From Agrobacterium tumefaciens (GTDB taxonomy: Bacteria > Pseudomonadota > Alphaproteobacteria > Rhizobiales > Rhizobiaceae): a stretch of DNA of 59,965 nt. The number at the start of each line of letters is the position of its first letter. Positions within the stretch are counted from its first letter, which is position 1. The notes under the pieces are model-generated. The model made no database searches and had not been told where the DNA came from. It worked only from the letters and a program-made list of their open reading frames with translations. The position numbers were made by a program, and so were the translations under genes. The DNA lies in assembly GCF_000834635.1 (NCBI RefSeq), contig NZ_JXQV01000010.1:1-59965 (forward strand), given 5' to 3'. This document shows positions 8,639 through 17,768 of the stretch, piece after piece.

Positions 8639-9337
8639 ATGAAATTGTGGAAGAAGATTCAGATCGGTTTTACTGAAGTGTGTAGCACTATCGCAGGCGC
8701 GATAGTCGGTGGCATTCTCACGCAATTCGCCTTCCCCGCAGTTACACCTTATCTTGATCTATGGGCGTACGAATACACTGGCTGGACTCCGGTGCCCGCG
8801 CATTTCGCAGTGTTTGCTGATGAGGGTGAAAGCGCAAGTGTCACAATTCCCGGCGACTTTTTGGACACAAACCGCCTGTTTTGCGGCTGGTCGCGCAAAT
8901 GTGTGATGAAGACGGTGGTGTTCGACTCGAACAAGCCTCCTAGCGAATGGAAGCTCGATTACGGTTCTGATGCGGCCACAAAAGCAGTGTTTGTTAGCGA
9001 CTGGTCGGGGAACGTTACTGCCGCCCTCATCGATCGAGAAACGAATGCCGCGAGCTTTGTGCAACTAAAGAAGCGCACCGCCAACGGGTTCATTGGTTTC
9101 GGTTATGGGTGTTTTCGAGTCGGCAATGATGCTGATCGGTCGTTTGGCCGATACTTCGCTTACTGGGGTAGCCTTGCTGAAGCCATTTCCGAAATTAAAG
9201 ACCCGACTGCCCTGACACCCGATGCGGTAGACCAGCAATTTCGCGCGATGTTCTACGACATCAACGCAGTTGCAGACGCGGCGGCACAGCCGAACGTCGC
9301 GTGCCCGCTGCTGGCCGAGCCCGCTCCGACTAGCTAA
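8639..9337 (+). CDS. hypothetical membrane-anchored protein
   Basis: This 232-residue protein has one N-terminal hydrophobic helix (about residues 14-38, STIAGAIVGGILTQFAFPAV) and a soluble remainder with scattered cysteines, likely outside the cytoplasm. No family was recognised. The ATG at 8639 follows a weak GGGCG. It stands alone in an accessory stretch between recombinase remnants. Confidence 0.55.
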   Translation: MKLWKKIQIGFTEVCSTIAGAIVGGILTQFAFPAVTPYLDLWAYEYTGWTPVPAHFAVFADEGESASVTIPGDFLDTNRLFCGWSRKCVMKTVVFDSNKPPSEWKLDYGSDAATKAVFVSDWSGNVTAALIDRETNAASFVQLKKRTANGFIGFGYGCFRVGNDADRSFGRYFAYWGSLAEAISEIKDPTALTPDAVDQQFRAMFYDINAVADAAAQPNVACPLLAEPAPTS

Positions 9338-9685
9338 AAAAGAACCCCGAAAAGCCTTTTCATCCATTGGAAAGATGAGCGGAGGTTACGGGCGCTCGAA
9401 CGATTTGGCCTTGGAGTCAAGGAAGCCATCGGCTTACGGATGGGCCTGGCCCTGTGAAAAGACATCCGAGAAGATGCCACAGAAAACCACTGGGCCCATC
9501 GCGATAAGCGTGAACTCCATGCTATTTCTTTCTGTTGGTTGGGAAGCGGGGGCGCAATCCCATAGGGTGTCAGCAAATTCGGTGGCTGCTCGTCGGACCT
9601 GTTCGAAGGCACGACGATTTTCGTGTCCCACTCGATAACCATCGACAAGAGATTGGTATCGGAGTTGCGATTATCTGGAAGGCTA
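9338..9685. other. no recognised gene
   Basis: This gap of 348 bases lies between convergent genes. Only short overlapping frames without family features are present, and no clear terminator hairpin was found. Confidence 0.4.
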
Positions 9686-10465
9686 TCAGTTTCGGCGCCA
9701 GATCGTGCTTGCGACAACCTTCAGAAGGCTGGGACGGGGGGATGGTCGCCATGTAAGCCTCTCTCTCCTGCTCAGCGGGGCATTCACATCAAACAGATGA
9801 AAAGAGGGTTCGATCTTTCTGGAAAGGTAGCCTTTGTATGAGAAGTGACCTTCAGTCAAAAAATCGTTAGGCGACACGGCGGCCTCGACAACGTCGCGGT
9901 CACCATACACGCCACAAGCGGCAAAGCATTCGACAATAAGCTGTGAGCAATAGGTCGAATTGCTGGGTGGCCTATGCCGCCTCGCGAATAGCGCCAGAGC
10001 CGCAAACCAATCCTTTTTGCTGAAGAAGCGTAACTTACCGCGTCTCTTGACAGCCCGTCTTCGCAAAGGAAGCAAGGCAGCATCTAGTCTGGCATATTTC
10101 TGGCCTCGCATGGATTTAGCGCGGACGACAGCTTTTGAAATGTCATGCTCACCCTCCCATCTTAAAACATTGGCGACCTCGAAGTCATTCATCAGATCGG
10201 TGACAGAGGTTTCGTCGATGCCATCCGGGCCGGCGTCGATCACATGCCCACGTCCGATGTACAGCGCGGCGTGGGAATAGGCACCAGTGGTAAGTTCGCG
10301 AATTGTGGTGTGTATCTCATCTGGGTCGGCAGAGTACCATACGAGTATGTCACCTGGGCGAAGCGAGCTAGCGTCTATGCGACCTGGCGGTGGATCGCCA
10401 GGAAACGTGATGGCGGGAACATAGATTTCGTTTCCATGTCGGTCGAAGTCCACTGCGTAAGGCAT
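9686..10465 (-). CDS. NlpC/P60-like (YiiX/YebB-type) permuted papain-fold hydrolase
   Basis: This protein of about 259 residues contains LRPGDILVWYS, then GAYSHAALYIGRGHVIDAGP with the likely catalytic histidine, and later STYCSQLIVECF with the likely nucleophile cysteine. His-before-Cys is the circularly permuted order of YiiX/YebB-like papain-fold enzymes, which act on peptide or lipid amide bonds. The ATG at 10465 has AGGAAAACGAA just upstream and is preferred over the in-frame start at 10507. No signal peptide is visible, so the site of action is uncertain. Neighbours do not reveal a substrate. Confidence 0.75.
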   Translation of the reverse strand: MPYAVDFDRHGNEIYVPAITFPGDPPPGRIDASSLRPGDILVWYSADPDEIHTTIRELTTGAYSHAALYIGRGHVIDAGPDGIDETSVTDLMNDFEVANVLRWEGEHDISKAVVRAKSMRGQKYARLDAALLPLRRRAVKRRGKLRFFSKKDWFAALALFARRHRPPSNSTYCSQLIVECFAACGVYGDRDVVEAAVSPNDFLTEGHFSYKGYLSRKIEPSFHLFDVNAPLSRRERLTWRPSPRPSLLKVVASTIWRRN

Positions 10466-10613
10466 TTCGTTTTCCTGCAAGCTAAGGTACGTCTTTCTGC
10501 CAAGCATACCAACAGATTGCTAGCCCGAAGAACCCGTATAAGTGATCTGCATCTTTTTCCAGATTGCATTCTGTTCGCCAGTCAAACCGATCCTAGCGCT
10601 CCCCAAATCGAGA

Positions 10614-11762
10614 TCAGAGCAGCCTTGCAGCCCGACCGCTGCGCCGGGTAGTGTTGTTATAGTAGCTGGAAGCCTGCTGCACTGAGCGATGCCTAGACTG
10701 CTCCATAGCCTCTGGAAGGGGAATGCCCCGGTTCGCGGCTTCGGTCAGATACCCCGACCTCAGTCCATGTGCCGAAAACTCCCCCGGCTCCAACCCAGCC
10801 ATCTCCGCGCGCTGTTTGAGAATCGCATTAATCGACTGCGGATCGATCGCCCGCTTGGACACCGTTCCCCATCTCCCGATCCCCCTGAAGACACTGCCCT
10901 TGTCAATTTTCGCCACGGTCATCCATGCATAGAGAGCCTCCACCGGCCGGCCAGTGAGGTAGACGGTATCATCCTGCTCGCCGCTTGTGGTTTTCGTTCG
11001 CCCGAGATGAATGGCGAGAGAGGGGAGGGGAAGGCCGTCCGGCATTTCGATCGGTGGCTCGATGGTCAATTGTTCCACCCGAAGTCCGGCGATTTCGCTG
11101 CGCCGACGGCCGCCTGACGCAAACGCGACCATCAGGATCCCCCGGTCGCGCAGATCGCGTAAGCCGTCGCCCGCGCAAGTGGCCAGCAGTTTTGCTAACA
11201 CGTCGCCGGTAACCGCCTTGGCGCTTTTGCGGCGACGCGTCCGGGGGACGGCCCGCACTGCGTGACGAATAGCCGACTTGAGGGCAGGGGAGGCGAAGGC
11301 GCCATCGAGCCCGCGCCATCTGGTCAGTGTCGACCAGTTGGCCAGACGCCGACGCACGGTGGCTGGCGCATGCGGGCCGATGGATTTGAGAAATTTTTGT
11401 TGACGCAGCTTGTCGTCAACATCGTTTGGCATACCGTGGGCGGTATCGGTCGCGCGCTTTTCAGGGTCCCACAGATGATGGGCAACGAATTTAAGCAGCA
11501 GCGCTTCAGGAGCTGGCCATGGCAGGGATTTGCCGGTCGCGGCCAGGCCCCAGGCTTCAAGGTAAGCCAGATCCGATGTCAGCGCCCTGAGTGTATTGGC
11601 GCCCATGCCGGCATTGACCAGGTGGCGCAGAGTGTCGATGTCCTGGTCGGTGAGAAGCTCGGCAAGTTCGTCGCGACGTTCAAGCGGAAGCACGGACGCG
11701 ATCGTGTCGAGCTCCTCGGCGCGCCGCTCGACGGGCGTCTGTAGTTTTTTCGGTTTGGCCAC
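10614..11762 (-). CDS. tyrosine recombinase/integrase (second type)
   Basis: This phage-type integrase has an N-terminal SAM-like DNA-binding half and a catalytic half. Visible catalytic residues are the Arg in FASGGRRRSEIAGL, the H-x-x-R of AHGLRSGYL, the His of SRHRS and a Tyr in SSYYNN. The GTG at 11762 has GGAG 5 nt upstream and gives 382 residues; a longer frame begins with TTG at 11846 and would run into the upstream palindrome. It is only distantly similar to the recombinase at 27110-28243. A perfect palindrome about 85 bp upstream is a candidate binding or recombination site. Confidence 0.88.
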   Translation of the reverse strand: MAKPKKLQTPVERRAEELDTIASVLPLERRDELAELLTDQDIDTLRHLVNAGMGANTLRALTSDLAYLEAWGLAATGKSLPWPAPEALLLKFVAHHLWDPEKRATDTAHGMPNDVDDKLRQQKFLKSIGPHAPATVRRRLANWSTLTRWRGLDGAFASPALKSAIRHAVRAVPRTRRRKSAKAVTGDVLAKLLATCAGDGLRDLRDRGILMVAFASGGRRRSEIAGLRVEQLTIEPPIEMPDGLPLPSLAIHLGRTKTTSGEQDDTVYLTGRPVEALYAWMTVAKIDKGSVFRGIGRWGTVSKRAIDPQSINAILKQRAEMAGLEPGEFSAHGLRSGYLTEAANRGIPLPEAMEQSRHRSVQQASSYYNNTTRRSGRAARLL

Positions 11763-11844
11763 GGAGGCTCCAAATTGACTGATTTTGCGGCCGTGATGGC
11801 CCTGCTTTGAGGGGATTCTGTCTGATTTGGGGTTTGATATCAAC

Positions 11845-11875
11845 AACCATCGATAAGAGGTACTTATCGATGGTT
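11845..11875. promoter_or_regulatory. perfect palindrome upstream of the recombinase (candidate core site)
   Basis: AACCATCGATAAG (11845-11857) and CTTATCGATGGTT (11863-11875) are exact inverted repeats. Written as a recombinase core site, 12-bp arms ending in CGATAA and starting with TTATCG flank a 7-bp spacer, GAGGTAC. The palindrome at 28264-28288, before the other recombinase, has the same CGATAA-N7-TTATCG centre. It could be a crossover site or an autoregulatory operator. Confidence 0.6.
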
Positions 11876-12114
11876 AGGGCCTCAACTCTAGACCATACCG
11901 TGTAGTGAATCTTAACCCCTATATAGCTTTCATTATATAATTATTAACCATGATTTCAATGATTTACGATCTCGCGAAATTGTCCATCTCGACGTTGTTG
12001 CGAGTAAGCGGGGCAGATTTGGTGGCAATGCTTGGACGATAGCCAGTGGTTGCCTCCTTGCGCGGCTGTTGGCATGGTGGAGTTTATCAGGATTAGGAGG
12101 GAAAGGCGGAGCGC

Positions 12115-12465
12115 ATGCGGCAGATCGATATCGACAGCCTGGACGAGGCAACCCTCATCGCACTCAACGCCCGCATCGTCGAGCGTTTGCACTTCCTGCA
12201 TCACCAGAGAACCGCTGCCGCCCTACAGGATATCAGGGTCGGAAGCGGCGTGACGTTTGAGGGCCCTGGCGGTGTCCCGGTCCGTGGTGTCGTCATTCGT
12301 CGCAACAAGAAGACGGTGACGGTGCATGCCGAGGATGACCGTCAATGGAATGTATCGCCGACGCTGTTGAAGCTCACCGGCTCCCACGTGCTCGACGCAG
12401 CCGATCAAATCCGAACCGACAACGCCAACAAGGTTGTTGCCTTCCCCAAGCCTGATCGCGGTTGA
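12115..12465 (+). CDS. conserved-looking small protein of unknown function
   Basis: This 116-residue protein has an N-terminal helix (LDEATLIALNARIVERLHFL) and then a beta-rich segment, GSGVTFEGPGGVPVRGVVIR followed by RNKKTVTVHAEDDRQWNVSP, that resembles an SH3-like or KOW-like barrel. Such barrels often bind nucleic acid or proteins; no named family is claimed. A strong GGAGGG and GGCGGAG precede the ATG. It is flanked by an integrase upstream and a transposase relic downstream. Confidence 0.65.
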   Translation: MRQIDIDSLDEATLIALNARIVERLHFLHHQRTAAALQDIRVGSGVTFEGPGGVPVRGVVIRRNKKTVTVHAEDDRQWNVSPTLLKLTGSHVLDAADQIRTDNANKVVAFPKPDRG

Positions 12466-12470
12466 TGCGC

Positions 12471-12910
12471 TCAGGCTCTGCCGACGATCATCGTAGCCAG
12501 CGCAGGAATGGATGGTTCCGCCGCGCCGAGCCTCAGCCGGTCGCCGAGATAGTGCCAGAACGACAAGCCGAGTTTTTGGCAGGTCTTCATCAGCCCGAGC
12601 ATGCTGTCACGCGCCAGCCGGGCGTTGCGACTGACGGTGCCCCCGGAAATCTTTCGCTTGATGACAAAGCCGCGCAGATCTCTTTCCGACTCATTGGTAT
12701 GCAGCGGCGTTTCCGGTCGCTCCAGAACGCGCAGCAGTTCTGCCTTGCGGCGCCTCAGTCGGGAAAGGAGTTTGTCGAGGTCGCCATACCCGGTTCGAAT
12801 GGAGAAAATTCGATCGAACCGGGCCTCAAGGCCTTGGGCTGCCCGTCGACTCGGACTTCGCGAAAAATCTTTCAGAGCCTTGTAGAAGAGCCAGATGAGT
12901 TCGCGCAGGG
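12471..12910 (-). pseudogene. transposase C-terminal remnant (IS66-like)
   Basis: The frame encodes the end of a DDE transposase: KAELLRVLERPETPLHTNES, with the acidic E-x-D-L-R position, then RGFVIKRKISGGTVS and SMLGLMKTCQKLGLSFWHYL. This end is typical of IS66-related transposases. The upstream two thirds, including the other catalytic residues, are missing. The stop lies 6 bp after the preceding plus-strand gene, so the relic may mark an old element boundary. Confidence 0.7.
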
Positions 12911-12959
12911 TCTCGACATTTGTGCAGCAGCCGTTAGGCATGGACCCAGCACAGCGCAT

Positions 12960-13403
12960 GGGTGCTGGCCGTCACGCTGCCAGCGGTGTGACGGATCGGT
13001 GATTTGGGTTGGCAGAAACGACGGCGAGGCGAGGTTTCGGCTTGGGAGCGAACCTTTGGCCGTACCGTCGTGGGGGGGGTCGAGAGATAGCACGCCCTTT
13101 CGGTTAAGGGGGTGATTTAGCATTGAAGTGTGACCCTTTTCGGCGGGAGAGAATGACCCCGGGGTCTCGCAGCGTGAGCGGATTGCGTGTTCTTAGGTTT
13201 TTAGCAGGCTCAACGTTTAACGCGGATGATGGGGTAAAACGTAACGTCGAACCACGGCATATCTTTGTAGTTAAGGAAGGGCAACGACCGAAAACAACTT
13301 ATGCTGATAACGAAACGTCTGATTGCAAATGCAATTGATTTTATCAACAAAACTCCGTAGTGTTAAGATCATCGACGCGGACATACCTGCAGGGGGCAAG
13401 AGT
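12960..13403. other. intergenic stretch with possible IS-end relic
   Basis: No gene was recognised in about 440 bases. Near 13125-13165 the sequence GTGTGACCCTTTTCGGCGGG, followed by a second TGACCCC, resembles the terminal motif repeats of some IS21-like elements. This is a weak resemblance seen by eye. The promoter of the following five-gene operon should be in the right part. Confidence 0.35.
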
Positions 13404-13997
13404 ATGAACGTAGCCAGTAGTAGAACCGTCTATTTCTTCAGCATTTTAGTCCATTCTTCTCAATTCATATCCACGAATCTGAAATCAATTCAAGTGGTTG
13501 CAGCGTGCGGAACTCGTGGCCGCCAAAAAAGCCTATATTTGAAAGGGCGCCGGACGATTATCTTATTGATCGCTTGCTATTTCTTTCAAGTTCCATTGGC
13601 CTACGCCGGCAACATAATCGAAAATGCCATTGTAGCTACTGAACCATGCAAGACGTTAAAGGCCGATTTCAGCTTCGTAGCCGTTGGTGTCGACAAACTC
13701 GAACACCTAAGGGTTGACGAGGTGGGCATCGACATCAGGGGCAATCACGGTGTAGTGCGAGCGCGGGTTTTCTTGGTTTGCAAAACGTCAGACGGCGCGA
13801 AGTTTCCTGGCAAGGTTTCAGCGAATATTGGTCTCGACGCCGAACTGGACCTGTTATCCTGCCAATTAGGCCGCAACGAAATTGCAATCAGCGACATAGG
13901 GGGTAGCTACGGCGGTGTCGTGGACGCGTTCAGGGAGAAAATCTCTTCGTCATTGCAAGCTGGTCTGCGCGGCGCACTTGCAAAACTTTGCCAGTGA
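13404..13997 (+). CDS. hypothetical exported protein, first gene of a five-gene operon
   Basis: This 197-residue protein has an internal signal-like segment (RTIILLIACYFFQVPLAYAG, ending near residue 68), so an additional shorter start or an N-in anchor is possible. The mature part is beta-rich with a few cysteines (EPCKT, LVCKT, LLSCQ) and has no recognised family. The ATG at 13404 follows GGGGGCAAG. It is followed after 28 nt by a membrane protein gene and then by the trypsin-endonuclease gene, which suggests an envelope-facing component of that operon. Confidence 0.6.
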   Translation: MNVASSRTVYFFSILVHSSQFISTNLKSIQVVAACGTRGRQKSLYLKGRRTIILLIACYFFQVPLAYAGNIIENAIVATEPCKTLKADFSFVAVGVDKLEHLRVDEVGIDIRGNHGVVRARVFLVCKTSDGAKFPGKVSANIGLDAELDLLSCQLGRNEIAISDIGGSYGGVVDAFREKISSSLQAGLRGALAKLCQ

Positions 13998-14025
13998 ACA
14001 CCGGCTACAAAATTAGGAGACGGCA

Positions 14026-14640
14026 ATGACGGACCAAGTATCAAAAAGAGAAGACAGTCTGTTCTGGGTAAAAGATCCTGTGCTTCGGCTTGCGTTTTTG
14101 ACGTGCGTTGGACTTACGGTCGCACTCTTCATCGCCCGCGCGCCGACGATCTACAATGGGAAGTTGCCAGTTATCGGAGACTACGTACCCTTAAATCTCA
14201 ATGCGGTGTATTTCATCATCCTCGGCCCGATTATCGGGACCGTAATGGCGGCATATATCTCGTATCTGTGCGGTCGAGAAAGGCCGGAAGGCCCAGCTGT
14301 AATCCCGCGGAATACTGGCATTTTTGGCGTCGCTATCGCATTTCTGGTAGGCGTATCAGTTGCTCTATCGGTGCAGTATTTTTTGATCCTCGCACCTAAA
14401 GAACTTTGTTCCACAACCCCTCATTATGATTTCCTCTGGATCAGCCATCCCGGCCCAGTCCAGATTGCCCATTGCTTCAGTGGTACCGACGAAATCAATA
14501 GCCAGGCTCCCTACTACCTCGAACCGCAAATTGTTCAGTCATGGGGACATGTTCTATGGCCTTTGCTGACCGCCGTTTTTCTTTGGCGGGCATGGTTGTC
14601 TCTGCGGTCTCACGCAGTTGTTGCAAGGGTCATTGCGTAA
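14026..14640 (+). CDS. multi-pass membrane protein of unknown function
   Basis: This 204-residue protein has about four hydrophobic helices (near residues 25-43, 62-82, 104-125 and 172-190) and a loop with cysteines between the third and fourth. No family was recognised. AGGAGACGGCA gives a good ribosome-binding site. Spacing of 28 nt upstream and 33 nt downstream places it firmly in the operon with the trypsin-endonuclease and SGNH genes, where it may anchor or release the effector. Confidence 0.65.
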   Translation: MTDQVSKREDSLFWVKDPVLRLAFLTCVGLTVALFIARAPTIYNGKLPVIGDYVPLNLNAVYFIILGPIIGTVMAAYISYLCGRERPEGPAVIPRNTGIFGVAIAFLVGVSVALSVQYFLILAPKELCSTTPHYDFLWISHPGPVQIAHCFSGTDEINSQAPYYLEPQIVQSWGHVLWPLLTAVFLWRAWLSLRSHAVVARVIA

Positions 14641-14673
14641 CAAAGCCTGAAACGTCCACAGGGAGAGAATGCA

Positions 14674-16653
14674 ATGGTCTATTCTCGCAGCCTCACAGGA
14701 ATCCCCTTCGTTGCTGATGTCGATACCGCAGCAGAGCCCTTTTCGGAAATTGGGGAACGTGGCGCTGTCGACGATCCCGGCAAAATGCTGGAGGGTTGGA
14801 CTGGAAGTATCGACCGCCGCGAGCAAGAGGAGGTTGTTAAAGGCAGGATTAGGCCCGAGGCGGCCATCGGTCGATATGTGACCTCGCCGGCTGCCCTGCT
14901 GCAACTGCTCGCGGACCGCCGGCTTGCGGTAGCGATCATTTCAACAAGTGGTCGCGACTACACCGGGCTTGAGGGTCAGTGGAGTGGCACTGGCTTCATC
15001 GTGGGGCCTAACCTGCTTCTTACCAACCATCATGTGTTGAACACCATCGAGGTGGCGCGCGATGCCCGGGTGGAATTCAACTATGAGATTTCACCAGAAA
15101 ACCTGCTGGCGGGGGATGGAAGGCCACCGCAGGCAACACAAACCTTTGCCATTGATCCGGCCCGTCTGTTCATCACCAGTCCTACTGATGACGGGCTCGA
15201 CTACACCTTTGTCTGGATCGAGGATGCAGCAGCCATCGCGTATGGCACAATCCCGATGGAGCGCGCCTTCTTTACGGTGAATAAAGGAGATTCTGCCTTC
15301 ATCGTCCATCACCCGGATGGTCAGCCAAAACAGGTAAGCCTCGACGACACGGACATTCTGGCCATCGACGCGAACGTCCTCCACTATACATCGGATACGA
15401 TGAAGGGTTCCTCAGGCGCCCCTGTTTTTGATCGTCGCGGCAGGTTGATCGCTTTGCATCATGCCAGCAGGGAAGAGGATATTGTTCTCCCCGACGGCGA
15501 AAAATCCGGCCTAGTCAATGAAGGCATCAAGATCGCTGCGATCGCGCTCGATCTCGAAATGCGGATGCGAAAAGGTGGCAAGGATGCTTCCTATGCGGAA
15601 ACCGTTCTCAAGAACATCAAAGGTTCAGATACGATGTCCGGTTTCTTCGGCGGGCTCGGCCGACGCGTTGCCTCATCCAGCGCCGGACCCGAAGCTGTTG
15701 TCGATACCTATCGCGGGTCGGATCAGGATGTGGATATAGGTTTCTGGAATATAGAATGGCTTGCCAATCGTTTCGACCGACCGGCGAAACTTGATGGTGC
15801 GGCGAAGGTGATTTCCGATCTCAGTCTTGATGTATGGGGCCTGTCGGAAATTTCGCCGCCAGCAATCAAGGCCTTGGTTAAACGGATCGAGGAGGTCTAT
15901 GGGGACAGATACGAATGTGCCTTTTCGGAACCCGAGGCTGCCGAAGGCAAGCAATCGACGGCGATGATATGGAAAACGTCGTCACTGGCCGGAAAACGGG
16001 TTAACTGGCCGAAAAGTGTAGAGCCTTTGTTCCGGGAGAGAAGCGATACGCCCGGACTGCGGATAGAAGCAGTCCATGGGAAGATCTTCGACCGCTATCC
16101 AGGCCTGTTTCTCTTCGAGACCGTACCGCCGCTGCCTTCTTACAAGTTCTTTGTCAGTCCTCTGCATCTCAAGGCAATGGATGAGGGAAGCCTTCGGCGG
16201 CGACTGGCCGCGCGGATTTTGGCTCGTGCCGTTGAGGAGCTATCTTCCGTTGAGGGAATAGACCTCATTCTTGGTGGCGATATGAATGCGCCCCTCGCAA
16301 GTGAGGATTTTACCTCAATCGAGGCGGCTGGTTTTTCCATTCTCGGCGCAAAGGACGAGGCGGAGGGTGCCTTCACCTATGTAAAGTCGCCGAAATCGGC
16401 GATCGACAACATATTCCTTTCGCCATCCATGCGGCAAACCGTTGGGACTGCGGACTACTTCATCGTTGCTAAGGATCGCACAATGCCAAATTACCTGGAT
16501 ATTTCCGATCACAGACCCGTTGCGGTGCGATTGTCGTTGGCCGTGACGAGAGAGGAAGAACAGCCGCTCGGTCGCGGCGACCTGGATGCGATTATTGACA
16601 AAATGCTTGCGGATCGGACTGCAGAGAAGAAACGCAAACGAGCATTGGCATAG
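14674..16653 (+). CDS. trypsin-like protease fused to an endonuclease/exonuclease/phosphatase domain
   Basis: This 659-residue protein joins two enzymes. Residues about 80-295 form a trypsin-like peptidase: SGTGFIVGPNLLLTNHHVL carries the catalytic His (119/120), LDYTFVWI the Asp (176) and MKGSSGAPVFDRRG the Ser (247). Residues about 350-640 form an endonuclease/exonuclease/phosphatase (EEP) domain: IGFWNIEWLA, VWGLSEIS, LILGGDMNAPL and ISDHRPVAVRL hold the metal-binding and catalytic N, E, D and H positions. No signal peptide is seen, so it should act in the cytoplasm. A protease regulating or releasing a nuclease is a logic known from prokaryotic conflict systems; that role is inferred. It is the third gene of a tight operon. 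Confidence 0.85.
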   Translation: MVYSRSLTGIPFVADVDTAAEPFSEIGERGAVDDPGKMLEGWTGSIDRREQEEVVKGRIRPEAAIGRYVTSPAALLQLLADRRLAVAIISTSGRDYTGLEGQWSGTGFIVGPNLLLTNHHVLNTIEVARDARVEFNYEISPENLLAGDGRPPQATQTFAIDPARLFITSPTDDGLDYTFVWIEDAAAIAYGTIPMERAFFTVNKGDSAFIVHHPDGQPKQVSLDDTDILAIDANVLHYTSDTMKGSSGAPVFDRRGRLIALHHASREEDIVLPDGEKSGLVNEGIKIAAIALDLEMRMRKGGKDASYAETVLKNIKGSDTMSGFFGGLGRRVASSSAGPEAVVDTYRGSDQDVDIGFWNIEWLANRFDRPAKLDGAAKVISDLSLDVWGLSEISPPAIKALVKRIEEVYGDRYECAFSEPEAAEGKQSTAMIWKTSSLAGKRVNWPKSVEPLFRERSDTPGLRIEAVHGKIFDRYPGLFLFETVPPLPSYKFFVSPLHLKAMDEGSLRRRLAARILARAVEELSSVEGIDLILGGDMNAPLASEDFTSIEAAGFSILGAKDEAEGAFTYVKSPKSAIDNIFLSPSMRQTVGTADYFIVAKDRTMPNYLDISDHRPVAVRLSLAVTREEEQPLGRGDLDAIIDKMLADRTAEKKRKRALA

Positions 16654-16678
16654 GGCCATCGGCAGGGGAGGGGACGTC

Positions 16679-17683
16679 ATGGAAAAGATTACGTATGAGG
16701 ATTTTAAGCAAAAGCTGATGGATCCCGATGTACCGGACTCAGAGATCGCGCAATATCTGACGGCGGTTCCCGAGGAGAGTGGACCATTCGATCCAAGAAT
16801 TATACCGAATCCCGAAAAGGTCGAGATGGGGCCGGAAGGTCGGATGGATGTCGAAAGCGCCATTCGCTGGGGCAATGCGATTTGCCGATGGCGCAGGCAG
16901 AAGGCTTTCAACAACGCAATTGCTCAAGGCGTCCAGAAGCCCGTGATCGTGGCGGAAGGCGATTCCTGGCAGCAGTTTCCATTTCTGATCGAGGATGTGG
17001 TCGATCATCTTGGCAAAGACTTCTTGATCTGGAGCCTCGATGCCGCCGGCGACACGGCTGACAACATGATCAACCGCAATCCAGAGTACAAAAAGGGGTT
17101 GGATGCGCAGAAGCCCAACAAAGTCTCCGGCTTCCTGTTTTCCGGGGCAGGCAATGACGTTATCGGCGAAGACCTGCTAGGTAATCCTGTTCTTTCCGTA
17201 CTGATCAAATCGTACAAGCAGGGCAAGGATGCAGCCTGGCACGTGGACAAGGCAAGGCTTGCCGAAGTTCTGTCCCGCCTTGAGAAGGACTACAAGAAAC
17301 TGGTGGCTACGGTGCGGAGCGATCCTGACTTCAAGAAGCTGCCCATTTTCTTTCATGGATACGACTACGCCATTCCCGGTGGCTATCCTGGCGATACGCG
17401 TCACCCTATCTACGCCAAGCAAGACGAGTGGCTGGGTGGCCCACTGAGGGACAAGAATATCGTTGATTTGGCCCTGCAGCGCGGGATCATCAGGGTCCTC
17501 ATCGATGCCTTGTACGACATGCTCAATAATGTGGCGGGCAAGAGTCGGCAAACCAACATCTATGTTATCGACGTGCGTGGTGAGCTGAAGGAAGGTGATT
17601 GGGCGGACGAGATCCATGCCACGTCGGTCGCGTTCGGCAGGGTTGCGCGTCGTTTCAAAAAGGTCATCGACGCGGCCTTGTGA
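16679..17683 (+). CDS. SGNH/GDSL-type hydrolase
   Basis: This 334-residue protein has the SGNH blocks: VAEGDSWQQF (nucleophile Ser 96), FSGAGNDV (Asn 159) and DEIHATS (Asp 310, His 313). Such enzymes hydrolyse esters of lipids, sugars or cell-wall substituents. No signal peptide is visible. The ATG at 16679 has GGGGAGGGGACGTC before it and starts 25 nt after the trypsin-EEP stop, so the two are almost certainly co-translated partners. The N-terminal 85 residues are a helical extension of unknown role. Confidence 0.8.
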   Translation: MEKITYEDFKQKLMDPDVPDSEIAQYLTAVPEESGPFDPRIIPNPEKVEMGPEGRMDVESAIRWGNAICRWRRQKAFNNAIAQGVQKPVIVAEGDSWQQFPFLIEDVVDHLGKDFLIWSLDAAGDTADNMINRNPEYKKGLDAQKPNKVSGFLFSGAGNDVIGEDLLGNPVLSVLIKSYKQGKDAAWHVDKARLAEVLSRLEKDYKKLVATVRSDPDFKKLPIFFHGYDYAIPGGYPGDTRHPIYAKQDEWLGGPLRDKNIVDLALQRGIIRVLIDALYDMLNNVAGKSRQTNIYVIDVRGELKEGDWADEIHATSVAFGRVARRFKKVIDAAL

Positions 17684-17768
17684 CCGCGCAAATCTATGGT
17701 CTTGTTGAGCAATTATGGGACGCGCAATCTTCGATTGATAAACAGGAAGAGTGGGGAAGATTATCTCG

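Noticed and set aside
13123..13338. Plus-strand frame of 71 codons beginning near an IS-like motif
   Set aside because: The translation has no family features, and the motif is better read as a possible relic of an insertion sequence end.
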